DNA of 64,000 nucleotides, from assembly GCA_963838155.1 (NCBI GenBank), contig CAWIQE010000031.1, positions 1-64,000 of the forward strand, given 5' to 3'. Shown here piece by piece: positions 20,686 through 30,550 of this stretch. Position 1 is the stretch's first letter. Each line of letters begins with the position of its first letter. A program made the translations under genes and the position numbers. Origin of the DNA: Pararhizobium_B sp963838155. Its GTDB lineage: Bacteria > Pseudomonadota > Alphaproteobacteria > Rhizobiales > Rhizobiaceae. Under the pieces are notes generated by a model. That model was not told the DNA's origin and did no database searches. It worked only from the letters and a program-made list of their open reading frames with translations.

Positions 20686-20856
20686 TCAGCCCGCCAGGGC
20701 CATGCCGACCGTCACGAACATGCCGATGATGAAGGCCGTGACGATCCGCACGGCGGCCCACTCGACGAGGCGGCCCGCGCGGGCGACAAGCCTCGGCCGC
20801 GCGCCGCGTCCCCGCGCGTCGCTTTCCATCGCATCGAGAATGAGGTCGATAGGCAC
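20686..20856 (-). CDS. Small inner-membrane protein, unknown
   Basis: 56 residues from a GTG with a strong AGGAGG 7 bp upstream. The N-terminal half is Arg-rich (MESDARGRGARPRLVARAG), followed by one C-terminal transmembrane helix (about 37-54, VRIVTAFIIGMFVTVGMALA). An amphipathic/basic cytoplasmic part with a C-terminal anchor is predicted. No family recognised. Confidence 0.6.
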   Translation of the reverse strand: MPIDLILDAMESDARGRGARPRLVARAGRLVEWAAVRIVTAFIIGMFVTVGMALAG

Positions 20857-21091
20857 GCTGAAGCCTCCTGTTCCGGCGGCCGCCGCCGAAAACCGATTGC
20901 CCCGATGCTAGCGCCATCTTGGTTATCGCCCGCTTAACGGCGCCGCCTCCGGCCCCCTCGACCGGGCGGAGAAGGCCCGCGCCCCCTGGCCGGGCGAGAA
21001 GGCCCCGCTCCCGCCCCCCGGCCTGGCGAGAAAAGCAAGACTACGTATACGTTTTGTGTAGTAGAATGCGTCGATCAACCGGACGGTGCAT

Positions 21092-22132
21092 ATGAAGCTG
21101 ATCATCCAGATTCCGTGCCTTAACGAGGCGGAGACGCTGCCTGCGACGCTGGCGGACCTGCCGCGGGAGGTGCCGGGATTCGACGCGGTGGAATGGCTGG
21201 TCGTCGACGACGGCTCGACGGACGGCACGGCGGACGTCGCCAGGCGCCACGGCGTCGACCATGTCGTGCGCCTGCCCTACAATCACGGCCTGGCGCGCGC
21301 CTTCATGGCCGGCCTGCATGCCTGCCTGGAGGCGGGCGCGGACGTCATCGTCAACACCGACGCGGACAACCAGTACGACGCCACCTGCATTCCCGATCTT
21401 GTCGCCCCGGTCCTTTCGGGCAAGGCGCAGATCGTCGTCGGCGCCCGGCCGATCGACGACATCGCCCATTTCTCCGTCGTCAAGCGCAAGCTGCAGCGCC
21501 TCGGCAGCCGCGTCGTGCGCATGGCGAGCGGCACGCGCATCGCCGACGCGACGAGCGGCTTTCGCGCCATCCACCGCGAGGCGGCGCTGCGCCTCTATGT
21601 CTTCAATTCCTTCACCTACACCCTGGAGACCATCATCCAGGCGGGCCGCAAGGACATTCCGATCACCAGCGTGCCGGTCCGCGTCAACGGCGAGACGCGG
21701 CCCTCGCGCCTCTTCCGGAGCATCCCGGCCTATGTCTGGTTCTCCGTCGTCACGATCCTGCGCATCGCCACGCTCTACCGTCCGCTGCGCACCTTCGCCG
21801 CGCTGGCCGCGCTGGTGGCGCTTCCGGCGGTGGTGGCGATCCTGCGCTTCCTCTGGTACTACGCGTCGGGCGAAGGCGACGGCCACATCCAGTCGCTGGC
21901 GATCGCCGGCGGCCTGATGTCGGTCTCCGCCATACTGGCCATGGGCGGGCTGGTCGCCGATCTCGTCGCCGCGAACCGCATGGTCCTGGAAGACATCCGC
22001 ACCCGGCAGGTGCGCCAGGGCCTGGACATCGCCCGCGCCAGGGCCGCCGAAGCCGCCGCCCCGGCCACCGCGCACCCGTCCCCACCCCGCACCGCCCCGA
22101 CATCTGCCGCCAGGCGGGTTAAGATGCTATAG
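21092..22132 (+). CDS. Glycosyltransferase family 2, polyprenyl-phosphate type
   Basis: 346 residues. The GT-A domain begins IIQIPCLNEAETLPATL, with the nucleotide-binding VVDDGSTDGT and the metal-binding NTDADNQYD motifs, then SGFRAIHREAALRL. Two hydrophobic helices near residues 235-290 anchor the C-terminus. This fits dolichyl-phosphate mannose/DPM1-like enzymes that charge a lipid carrier with a sugar. The next genes leftward include a GT39-like integral membrane transferase, a plausible user of such a lipid-linked donor. An alternative GTG start lies at 21086. Confidence 0.82.
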   Translation: MKLIIQIPCLNEAETLPATLADLPREVPGFDAVEWLVVDDGSTDGTADVARRHGVDHVVRLPYNHGLARAFMAGLHACLEAGADVIVNTDADNQYDATCIPDLVAPVLSGKAQIVVGARPIDDIAHFSVVKRKLQRLGSRVVRMASGTRIADATSGFRAIHREAALRLYVFNSFTYTLETIIQAGRKDIPITSVPVRVNGETRPSRLFRSIPAYVWFSVVTILRIATLYRPLRTFAALAALVALPAVVAILRFLWYYASGEGDGHIQSLAIAGGLMSVSAILAMGGLVADLVAANRMVLEDIRTRQVRQGLDIARARAAEAAAPATAHPSPPRTAPTSAARRVKML

Positions 22133-22139
22133 GGCCAAC

Positions 22140-22225
22140 AGCAATTCCAGGAAAAGTGGGAACCGGTTTTCCGTCCGGAATTGCGAGAAGCAAAGACTCA
22201 ATTCCAGGAAAAGTGGGAACCGGCC
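22140..22225. repeat. RIME-like module I variant with AATTCC arms, plus truncated copy
   Basis: The arms here read GCAATTCC/GGAATTGC rather than GCGCTTCC. A second copy breaks off after GGAACCGG. It lies just after the family 2 glycosyltransferase stop. Confidence 0.75.
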
Positions 22226-22262
22226 CTCCGCGGCACCCGTGCCCGATGTGCGAACAGGCGCT

Positions 22263-23363
22263 CTACGCGTCATCCCCGCCCTCCTTCGTCTGCTGTGCCA
22301 GGCGTCCCGCCCGCCCATACACCTCCGCCGTCGCCTCCGCCACCCGCTCCCAGGAATAGGCCGTGGCGACCGACTTGCGGGACGCGTCCGTGAAGGCCCG
22401 GCGCCTTTCGGCGGGCCAGGCGGCGATGTCGGCGATCCTGGCGGCCCAGGCTTCCGCGTCGCCGGGCGGCAGCAGGAAGCCCGTCTCGCCGTCGATCACG
22501 GCGTCGGCGAGGCCGTGGAGCCGTGCGGCGAGCGCCACGCCGCCGGCGGCCGCGGCTTCCGTCGCGGCGAGGCCGAAGCCTTCGAAGCCCTCGGCGCCCG
22601 TGTCGATGTTGGGAACCACCACCGCCGTCGCCGCGGCCGCGAGCCGATCGCGCTCGGCGGGGGAGACAGGGCCGACATAGTCGACGCGGGGAGCGGCGAG
22701 CGCGGTCCGCTCCGCCTCGTCCCAGACCGTCCCGGCCACCACGAGCCGCAGGGCGGGGTCGAGCCGCGGCAGGACCTCGCGCACGAACCACGCGCAGCCC
22801 TTGCGCCGGATCAGCCGGCCGCAGAAGAAGACGTAGGGCTGCGGCGCCGCCGGGCCCGCCGCGCTCGCCGCGACGGCGAGCGGCACGACCGCGACCGAGG
22901 CGAAGCCCGCCCGCCGGCAGAGCTCCGCCGTCGCGCGCGAATTGGCGATCACCGTCGCATCCGGCAGGAGCCGCGCGGCAGAGCGCAGATAGGCCCGGTA
23001 GAGCCGCGCCGCCGCGCCCGCGCGGAAGGCCATCGCGATGTCCGTGCCGTGCGCCGAAAGCACCGCGCGCGCCCCGCGGTTGCGCAGCCGGGCGGCAAGC
23101 ACCAGCGGCCACACCGCCAGGTCGCCGCCGTGCACCACGGCGAAGCCGCCGCGGCGAAAGGAAAGGCGGAAGGCCTCGGCGAGGCCGAACCACACGAGCG
23201 CCGCCACGGAGGGCGGCCGTCCGTCGGCCCGCCCCGGCAGCGCGCGCACCTCGACCTCCGCCCGCAGCCGCAGCGCCCGCGTCAGCTCGCTGCAATAGAC
23301 CTCCATGCCGCCGATCGCCGGCGGCCATTTCCGTGTCAGGAAGAGGATGGCGCTGTCCTTCAC
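22263..23363 (-). CDS. Glycosyltransferase family 4 (GT-B fold)
   Basis: About 366 residues from a GTG at 23363. The N-terminal LTRKWPPAIGGMEVYCSEL motif is the acceptor-side signature of retaining GT4 enzymes. The C-terminal donor domain has FFCGRLIRRKGCAWFVREVLP and the E-x7-E-like segment EGFEGFGLAATEAAAAG. It transfers a sugar from a nucleotide donor to a glycan or lipid at the inner membrane. It probably forms a leftward unit with the broken glycosyltransferase upstream. Confidence 0.82.
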   Translation of the reverse strand: MKDSAILFLTRKWPPAIGGMEVYCSELTRALRLRAEVEVRALPGRADGRPPSVAALVWFGLAEAFRLSFRRGGFAVVHGGDLAVWPLVLAARLRNRGARAVLSAHGTDIAMAFRAGAAARLYRAYLRSAARLLPDATVIANSRATAELCRRAGFASVAVVPLAVAASAAGPAAPQPYVFFCGRLIRRKGCAWFVREVLPRLDPALRLVVAGTVWDEAERTALAAPRVDYVGPVSPAERDRLAAAATAVVVPNIDTGAEGFEGFGLAATEAAAAGGVALAARLHGLADAVIDGETGFLLPPGDAEAWAARIADIAAWPAERRRAFTDASRKSVATAYSWERVAEATAEVYGRAGRLAQQTKEGGDDA

Positions 23364-23452
23364 CGGCGACGGCCTCCGCTCGTGCGACGTCCGCCGGCCG
23401 CTGGTCCTCGACGCCGCCAGCCGGACGGCGCTTTCGGCGCTCACGGCCGGCC

Positions 23453-25189
23453 TCAATGGGTCGACGGCGTCAGGGTCGCGAGCGGCTCCGCGTCGGGTAT
23501 GGCCAGGTCGCGGCCCCACAGGATGCGGAGGTCGTCCTCCCGCCCGAGCGTGGCGAGGCGGTGCGCGCTCTCCGCCTCGAAGCGGATCGCCGAGCCGGGC
23601 CGGTAGGTCGTCCCGTCGATCGCCACCGGATGGCTGGACAGAAGCGTGTAGGTCGCCGGGAACGACGATCCGGAAATTCTCCAGCGCTCCCGCGCCGAGG
23701 TCCTTCCACGCCCGCCCGGCCAGGTAGATCTCGCCCCAGAAGGGCGCATAGGTGCGCGCCAGCATCGCCCGGTCGGCCGGCAGCAGGCGCACGCCCTCCT
23801 CGACGTCCTTCTGCACGCCCGGCGTGAAGACGTCCAGCGACGTGGTGTTGACGATGAGCAGCGGCGGATGGTCCCGGCGGATGTAGTCGGCGAAGGCCGG
23901 CGTCCCGCTCCGCTTCGAGCCGGCAAGCCCCAGCTCGGTGATCACCGTCACCGGCCGCGGGAAGCTGGCGACGAGGCCGCTGAGGTCGATATAGGGAACC
24001 GGCTTCGGAAAGAGCCGATGGACGGTTTCGAGAAGCTGCCGGTCGCCCGCCGTCTGGTCGTGCCTGAGCGGCCAGGTCAGGAAGACCAGCGGAATGGCGG
24101 AGAAGCCGAGGAACAGCATGCAGACCGCCCGCCGCCAGATGCCGCGTTCCCTCCGCGTAGCGCGCGAACCCCTTGCCGGCGACGAGGCACGCGCCGGGCA
24201 GCAGGAAGACGTAGGCATAGGGAAAGGCGTTGGCGTAGAAGAGCACGGAGAGGATCGGAAGCGTCAGGCAGGCGAGGATCAGCGACCGGCCGCGCCGTCT
24301 CGGGCACCCGCGCCTCCGCCACCAGCAGGACGAGCCCGACGGCGAGGAGCACCGTCATCGGCAGGTTGCCGGCGACCGCGTAGCCGAGCGCCCCCGGCTT
24401 CGGCAGGAAGCCGTGCCCGAACAGCATGTAGCCGCCGACATGGGCGAGCTGCTTCTCCGAGAAGCCCGGGCTTCCCGCCCCCGGCCGGGCGATCAGCCAG
24501 GAATGGACGGCAAGCAGCAGGCCGCAGGTCGCCGCGAAGCCGATCGTGCCCGCCGCCACGCTGGCGATCCGCCGGCGCGCGTCGAGGAGACCGACGGCGA
24601 GGACACCGGCAAGCGCCGGCGCCCAGAGCGCCGCCTTCAGCGAAAGCACGAAGGCGAGGCCCGAAAGCACCCCGGCGAACCCCACCCTGAGCGGCGAGGG
24701 ATCGACGAGAAGCAGCGCCGCCCCGAGCAGGCACGGCAGCAGGAGCCCGTCGATGCGAAAGCTCTCCGCGCTCATCAGCGCATAGGAGAAGAGCGAGAAC
24801 AGCGTCACCCCCGCCAGCGCCGCCGTCGGCCCCGCAAGCCGCCGCCCGAGGCGGTAGGTGAGCCACAGCGCGACCGCCCAGGCGGCGACCATGACCAGCC
24901 GCCCGGCGACGATCTGGTCGGCCTCGCCGGCGCCGACATGCGGCAGCCACCAGCTGAAGAGGTGCACGTAGGCCGTCTGCGAAAAGGCGATCGGCCGGTG
25001 ATCGAAGGCCCGGTAGATCTGGCTGAGGAAGATGTATTCGTCGCCGTTGAGGAAGCGCCGGAAGGCCGCGAGCGCCAGGGATGCGAACGATGCGGCGACG
25101 AGCGCCACCATGAGCGCGCGCACCGGATCGACCGAGCGCGCCTCGGCGCCGCTCCAGCCCTCCTGCCTATCCTCGCCTATGACCGCCAT
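23453..25189 (-). pseudogene. ArnT/PMT-like (GT39) membrane glycosyltransferase, three frameshifts
   Basis: Reading leftward, the protein begins MAVIGEDRQEGW and has RFLNGDEYIFLSQIYRAFD, which contains the acidic first-loop motif of GT39 enzymes, then many transmembrane helices. The frame changes near 24290 (to YANAFPYAYVFLLPGA), near 24150 (to RRAVCMLFLGFSAIPLVFL) and near 23660 (to PATYTLLSSHPVAIDG), ending at 23453. Joined, the product would be about 578 residues, normal for the family. The shifts net to zero. Either three sequencing indels or real decay; the family assignment is by topology and motif only. Confidence 0.65.
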
Positions 25190-25270
25190 TCCGCTCTCCT
25201 GCCGATGCCGGCGACGTTGGTCCGGCGTGCCCGCCGTCCCCGCCGCCCTCCGGCCGGGAAGCGCCGCGCC

Positions 25271-26582
25271 TCATGCGCGCTCGCTCACGAAGAGGTCGCG
25301 CCACGCCGTCTCGAGTAGAGATACGGAGAGTCGTCTTTCGATTTCGTTATAATTGCAGAAGGCGCGCACATATTCGGCGAGATAGGCCGGATGGAAGCAG
25401 GAGGGCGGCGAGGCGGTCGAATATCTGCGGTCGAAGAAGTGCTCCAGTTCCTCCTCGGAGAAGCCGATGCCCTCCGCCCGGCAGACCGCCCTGAAGATCT
25501 GGAAATAGGCCGCCTTCGTCGGGTTCTCGATCTCGATCTTGTACTTCAGGCGCCTCAGGCCGGCCGCGTCGGTCAGCTGCGTCGGCTCCATGTTGGTGGA
25601 GAAGATCACGAGCTCGTCGAACGGGATCTTGAACTTCTGCCCCGTGTGGAGCGTGAGAAAATCGTAGCCGCGCTCCAGCGGCACGATCCACCGGTTGATC
25701 AGCGCCTGCGCCGGCATCTGCTGGCGCCCGAAATCGTCGATGATGAAGACGCCGCCCGAGGCCTTGAGGTGCATCGGCGCCTCGTAGAAGCCGGTCTGCG
25801 GGTCGAAGATCAGGTCGAGGATCTCCAGGGTCAGTTCGCCGCCGGTCTTGATCACGGGCCTGCGGCACTCCACCCAGCGCTGGTCGACGCGCTGCCCCGG
25901 GCGCCGCGTCCGCCGCCGTCACCGGCTCGTGCACCGCCTCGTCGAAGAAGCGCATGACGCTGCCGCCGACGTCCACCGCATGGGGCAGGAAGATCGACTG
26001 GTCGAAGAGGCGCGCGGTGCGCTCGGCGATGCTCGTCTTGCCGTTTCCGGGCGGCCCGTAGAGAAGGATCGAGCGGCCGGAGCTGAAGGCCGGTCCGAGC
26101 CGTTCGACCAGCGCCTCGGGAAACACCAGCCCCTCCAGGCTCTTGACGAGCCGGTCGCGCGTCACGTGCTCGAGATGGATCGACTGCGCGAGGATGCGCG
26201 CGCAGAACGCCTCGAGCGACACCGGCGCCGGCCCGACATATTGCGACTGGCGGAACGCCGCCCGGGCGTAGTCCAGGCCCTTGGAGGACAGCGCGTAGCG
26301 GATGTCGGAGCGCACGTCGTCTTCCCGCGCCAGCCCTCGCGCCTCCATGTGGGAGAGCGACGTCAGCTCCTTGATCGCCACATTGATCAGTGATTTCGGC
26401 AGCTTCAGCCGCTCGGCGAGATAGGCCGGCGTGACCGTGTCCTGTTCGGTGGCGCACTTGGCGACGAGGCGCATGATCGCGGAGAGATCGAGGCCCGTTT
26501 CGGCGATGCTGGTCGGCATCGGCGGGGCCTTCGGCCGGCGCTCGGCGCTTGCGGCGGTGTCCTGTGTCTCGATGAAGTTCAT
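25271..26582 (-). CDS. AAA-type ATPase linked to the tad locus (one apparent frameshift)
   Basis: About 437 residues after joining. It has an N-terminal helical region, Walker A YGPPGNGKTS and, after the shift near 25900, a Walker B-like GVFIIDDFGRQ. The frame change occurs in a CCCGGGG run between EPVTAADAA and QRVDQRWVECRRP. It follows tadC on the same strand by 20 bp, so it is likely in the pilus operon. ATPases of this kind often end rhizobial tad operons; the role is not known to me. A sequencing indel is the simplest cause of the shift. Confidence 0.65.
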
Positions 26583-26602
26583 GACCGCTCCGGTTCCGAA
26601 GT

Positions 26603-27544
26603 TCAGTGGGGCGCGAGGCCCTTGAGAAGGGTGACGACGGTGATCATTATGGGCGCGAGGACGATGATCAGGCTGACGGGGAAGAGGAACGCGCCGAGCG
26701 GCAGCAGCATCTTGACCGGCAGGGCGTTGGCCTTCTCCTCGGCGCGCACGATGCGCATTTCCCGCATTTCCTGGCTGAAGACGCGCAGCGCCTTCGTCAC
26801 GCTGGTGCCGAGTTCCTCCGATTGCCGGAACAAAACGGCGAGCGCCCGGGCCTCGTCGATCGCCAGCCGGCGCGCCAGGTTGGTCAGCGCCTCCCTCAGC
26901 CGCCGGCCGCCGCGCACCTCCAGCATCATGATCGACAGGTGCAGCCCGAAATCCTTCTTCTTCACGACGAATTCGCGCGCCACCCGGTCGGCCGCCGCCT
27001 CCAGGCTCATGCCGGCGTCGAGACAGATGATCAGCATGTCCATGAAATCGGGAAAGAGGCGCCGGTACTCGCGCTCCTTCGCGTCGCCCCGCCGGTCGAT
27101 GATGATGTTGGCGATGACGAACACGATGCCGGCCACGAAGAATCCCAGGACGAGCACGGTCCCCGGATTGACCTCGGGCAGGTAGGTGTTGACGATCCAC
27201 GTCGCGACCATCAGCCCGGCAAGGCAGGCGACGGCCCGGATGACCTGGAAGTAGATCACCGCGCCGGCACCGAAATACCCCGCCCGGATCAGCCGGTTCT
27301 GGGTCGAGTTCGCGTTGGTGTCGCGGCGCGTGATCTCGAAATAGCGCCGGATCAGCCGGTTCTCGGCATCCCCGAGGTCGGCGAGCGCCGCGTCGCTGAT
27401 CTGGAAGCCCTCGCCGCCGTCGCCGGAAAGGCCCTCCACCCGGCCCTCCACCTCCCGCCGCCGGAGGACGAACTCCGACACCAGGGCCGAGAAGATCAGG
27501 ACCGAGAAGAAGACGATGAGGAGGATGATGCTTTCGTGGGACAT
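26603..27544 (-). CDS. tadC: Tad pilus platform protein TadC
   Basis: 313 residues with a type II secretion GspF domain (about 170-295, LFPDFMDMLIICLDAGMSLEAA...) and hydrophobic helices at the N-terminus, middle and C-terminus. With TadB it forms the inner-membrane platform on which the CpaF ATPase polymerises Flp pilin. It lies 6 bp downstream of tadB. Confidence 0.92.
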   Translation of the reverse strand: MSHESIILLIVFFSVLIFSALVSEFVLRRREVEGRVEGLSGDGGEGFQISDAALADLGDAENRLIRRYFEITRRDTNANSTQNRLIRAGYFGAGAVIYFQVIRAVACLAGLMVATWIVNTYLPEVNPGTVLVLGFFVAGIVFVIANIIIDRRGDAKEREYRRLFPDFMDMLIICLDAGMSLEAAADRVAREFVVKKKDFGLHLSIMMLEVRGGRRLREALTNLARRLAIDEARALAVLFRQSEELGTSVTKALRVFSQEMREMRIVRAEEKANALPVKMLLPLGAFLFPVSLIIVLAPIMITVVTLLKGLAPH

Positions 27545-27550
27545 GGTGTC

Positions 27551-28504
27551 TCAGAACTCGAAATTGACCATCTTGTAGAGAATGACGTTGCCGATCGCCA
27601 TGACGACGGCCAGGACCAGGACGACGGTCGGCCCGTAGCCGCTGGACCACACCGGATCGAAATAGGTCGGCGCCAGCGTCTTGATCATCGCGTAGAGCAG
27701 GAACGGATAGAGCGACATGAAGACCGCCGTCATCCGGCCCTCCGCCGAGATCGACTTGACCTTGGCCTTGAGCATCATCCGCGCGCGCAACATGTTCGAC
27801 AGGTTCTCCAGGATCTCGACGAGATTGCCGCCCGTGCCCGCCTGGACGCTCAGCGAGATGGCCAGGAGGTCGAGATCCTCCGCCCCCACCCGGTCCTTCA
27901 TGTTGACGAGGGCGGTGTCGAGCGAGACGCCGTAGGTCAGCTCGTCCGACAGCAGGCCGAATTCTGAGCCGACCGGATCCGGCATCTCGCGCGCCACGAG
28001 CGCGATCGCCGAGGGCAGCGGATGGCCCGCCGCAAGGCTCCGGTTGGCGACGTCGAGCGCCTCCGGCAGCTTCTGCAGGAAGATCCGCATGCGCCTGGCC
28101 CGTGCCCGCCAGACGATGACGACCGGAACGGCGACGGCAATCGCCACGAACAGAACCAGCCGCGCGATCGTGCCGGGCACCAGGAACTGCAGCGCGATCC
28201 ACAGGAGCACCGCGCCGACGATCCCGTAGAGCGCGAAGCGCACCGCGTCGAACCGGATGCCGGACTGGGCGTAGAAGAGCCTGAGCGCGCTCAGGAGGTC
28301 GAGCCCGTCGTCGCCCTCGCCGCTCGCCCGCTCCTTCAGCATCTCGCGATAGACCTGCCGGTGGTCCTCGCTGCCTTCCATGAGGCGCATGCGGTAGTTG
28401 ATCGCCCGCTTGTTCTCCGCCGTGCGGAAATACCCGCGCAGCAGCGCCTCGCCGCCGACCAGCGCGGCGATGAAGACCGCCGCGTAGAGAAGCATCAGCG
28501 TCAT
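27551..28504 (-). CDS. tadB: Tad pilus platform protein TadB
   Basis: 317 residues. The GspF domain is about 140-265 (LPEALDVANRSLAAGHPLPSAI...SVQAGTGGNLVEILENLS), with membrane helices at about 1-20, 95-130 and near the C-terminus. The ATG overlaps the cpaF stop by 4 bp, so translation is coupled. Confidence 0.93.
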   Translation of the reverse strand: MTLMLLYAAVFIAALVGGEALLRGYFRTAENKRAINYRMRLMEGSEDHRQVYREMLKERASGEGDDGLDLLSALRLFYAQSGIRFDAVRFALYGIVGAVLLWIALQFLVPGTIARLVLFVAIAVAVPVVIVWRARARRMRIFLQKLPEALDVANRSLAAGHPLPSAIALVAREMPDPVGSEFGLLSDELTYGVSLDTALVNMKDRVGAEDLDLLAISLSVQAGTGGNLVEILENLSNMLRARMMLKAKVKSISAEGRMTAVFMSLYPFLLYAMIKTLAPTYFDPVWSSGYGPTVVLVLAVVMAIGNVILYKMVNFEF

Positions 28505-29952
28505 GGCTTGGCCGCTCCCGTCTGCAGCGGACGGCCCGGATCGAAGATCTCCGGCGGCACCTTGATGCCGAGCTCGGCGAATTCGCCGATGAAGCGCGGA
28601 CGGATGCCCGTCGCGCGGAACTCGCCGACGATGTTGCCGCTGTCGTCCGTCGCCGTCTTCTTGAACCGCATGATTTCCTGCATCTGCACCACGTCGCCTT
28701 CCATGCCGGTGATCTCCGACACGGAGACGACCTTGCGGGCGCCGTCGGAAAGCCGCTGGACCTGGACGATGATGGTGATGGCCGAGGCGATCTGGCCGCG
28801 GATGCTCATCTGCGACATCGGCATGCCGGCCATGCCGACCATCTGCTCGAGGCGCCCGATCGCGTCGCGCGGCGTGTTGGCGTGGATCGTCGTCATCGAC
28901 CCCTCGTGGCCGGTGTTCATCGCCTGCAGCATGTCGAAGGCTTCCTCGCCGCGCACCTCGCCGACGATGATGCGGTCGGGCCGCATGCGCAGCGCGTTCT
29001 TCAACAGCTCGCGCTGGCGGATCTCGTTGCGCCCGTCGAGCGTCGGCGGCCGCGTCTCCAGCCGTCCGACATGCGGCTGCTGCAGCTGCAGTTCCGCCGC
29101 GTCCTCGATCGTGATCAGGCGTTCCTTGGCGGAAATCTGCGAGGAGAGCGCGTTGAGCAGCGTCGTCTTGCCGGAGCCCGTACCGCCCGAGATGATGACC
29201 GAGACCCGGCCCTTCACCGCCGCGCTCAGCAGGATCTGCATCTCCCGCGCCATGGCGCCGGTCTCCACCAGGCGCTCGAGCGTCAGCGGGCGGCGCGAGA
29301 ACTTGCGGATGGACACCAGCGGCCCGTCGACCGAGATCGGCCGGATGGCGACGTTGACGCGCGACCCGTCCTTCAGGCGGGCGTCGACCATGGGCGTCGA
29401 TTCGTCGACGCGCCGGCCGACCGCCGAGACGATCTTGTTGATCACCCGAAGCAGGTGGTCCTCGTCCTTGAACCGGACGCCGGTGCGCTCCAGCCGGCCG
29501 TTGCGCTCGATGTAGACGCTGGTGTGGCCGTTGATCAGCACGTCGGCGATCCTGTCGTCGGCGAGCAGCGGCTCGATCGGCCCGAGGCCCAGCATCTCGT
29601 CCGTGATGTCCTGGATGAGATCGTTGATCTCCTTGGTGTTCAGCGGAAAGTTGTTGTTGCGGATGTATTCCCTGACGAGCGGCCGGATCTCGGTGGCGAT
29701 CTCCTCGTTGTCGAGCGTGTCGAGGATGCCGAGATTGATCCGGTCGAGCAGGTAGCGGTGGAGGTTGACCCGCTCGGCCACCATGTCGGCGCCGAGGCCG
29801 GTGTCCTCCTTGCCGAGTTCCGGCGCTTCCTCGATCCGCGGCAGGGCGCCGGCGCGTTCCGCCTTCTCCAGGAGCTCGGCGGCTGCCGCCTCGCTGCTCT
29901 CGACGCTTTTCGGCTTGTAGAACCGGCCAATCACGCTGTTGGTCATGGTCAT
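28501..29952 (-). CDS. cpaF: Tad pilus assembly ATPase CpaF/TadA
   Basis: 483 residues of the VirB11/GspE secretion ATPase family. Walker A is SGGTGSGKTTLLNAL, followed by the Asp box RLITIEDAAELQL, then RPDRIIVGEVRGEEAFDMLQAMNTGHEGS (Walker B and His box). It powers Flp pilus extension and possibly retraction at the cytoplasmic face. It is preceded by the L,D-transpeptidase gene and followed by tadB with overlap. Confidence 0.96.
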   Translation of the reverse strand: MTMTNSVIGRFYKPKSVESSEAAAAELLEKAERAGALPRIEEAPELGKEDTGLGADMVAERVNLHRYLLDRINLGILDTLDNEEIATEIRPLVREYIRNNNFPLNTKEINDLIQDITDEMLGLGPIEPLLADDRIADVLINGHTSVYIERNGRLERTGVRFKDEDHLLRVINKIVSAVGRRVDESTPMVDARLKDGSRVNVAIRPISVDGPLVSIRKFSRRPLTLERLVETGAMAREMQILLSAAVKGRVSVIISGGTGSGKTTLLNALSSQISAKERLITIEDAAELQLQQPHVGRLETRPPTLDGRNEIRQRELLKNALRMRPDRIIVGEVRGEEAFDMLQAMNTGHEGSMTTIHANTPRDAIGRLEQMVGMAGMPMSQMSIRGQIASAITIIVQVQRLSDGARKVVSVSEITGMEGDVVQMQEIMRFKKTATDDSGNIVGEFRATGIRPRFIGEFAELGIKVPPEIFDPGRPLQTGAAKP

Positions 29953-29965
29953 CTCTTTCCGTTCG

Positions 29966-30550
29966 CTATCTGACGATCACCGTCGCGCCGACCTTGACGC
30001 GGCTGTAGAGATCGATGACGTCGCTGTTGGTCATGCGGAAGCAGCCGGAGGAGACGTAGCCGCCGACCGTGCTGCCGTCGTTGGTGCCGTGGATCCTGTA
30101 GAGCGTGTCCTTGCCGCCCTTGTAGAGATAGATGCCGCGCGCCCCGAGCGGATTGTACGGCCCGGGCGGCACGAGGTCCGGCAGGTCCGGCGCGCGCGCC
30201 TTCATGTCCGCCGGCGGCCGCCAGGACGGCCACTCGGCCTTCCGCCCGACATGCACCGTGCCGCTCCACCGGAAGCCGTCGCGGCCCACCCCGATCGTGT
30301 ATTCGAGCGCGCTCTTGCCGCCGGTCACGTAGTCGAGCGTGCGCCGGTCGGTCGAGATGATGATCGTGCCCGGCGCATAGGCCTTGGCGAGCGTCACCTG
30401 CTGGCGCGTTTCGCGCCCGAGCGTCCTCGGCACGCGGTCGACCGCCGAAGCGGCCGGCACCGCGGCGCCGAGCGCCAGGGCCGCGAGCGCGAGCCGCGTC
30501 CACCTGCGCCGAAGCCTTCCTGCCGCCGATACCGGAGCCCAACGCCTCAT
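29966..30550 (-). CDS. Periplasmic L,D-transpeptidase (YkuD domain) in the pilus operon
   Basis: 194 residues with a twin-Arg-rich signal peptide (about 1-37, cleavage near ASA). The YkuD catalytic motif HGTN...SSGCFRM is intact with H154 and C170. Such enzymes form 3-3 cross-links in peptidoglycan or attach proteins to it. Its start overlaps the cpaE stop by 4 bp and cpaF starts 14 bp downstream, so it is a bona fide operon member. It may remodel the cell wall where the Tad machine crosses it. Confidence 0.88.
   Translation of the reverse strand: MRRWAPVSAAGRLRRRWTRLALAALALGAAVPAASAVDRVPRTLGRETRQQVTLAKAYAPGTIIISTDRRTLDYVTGGKSALEYTIGVGRDGFRWSGTVHVGRKAEWPSWRPPADMKARAPDLPDLVPPGPYNPLGARGIYLYKGGKDTLYRIHGTNDGSTVGGYVSSGCFRMTNSDVIDLYSRVKVGATVIVR

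Noticed and set aside
25347..28202. A 951-codon minus-strand frame spanning tadB, tadC and the AAA ATPase
   Set aside because: It is Arg/Gly/Pro-rich, in a different phase from the motif-bearing tadB, tadC and ATPase frames, and has no domain.
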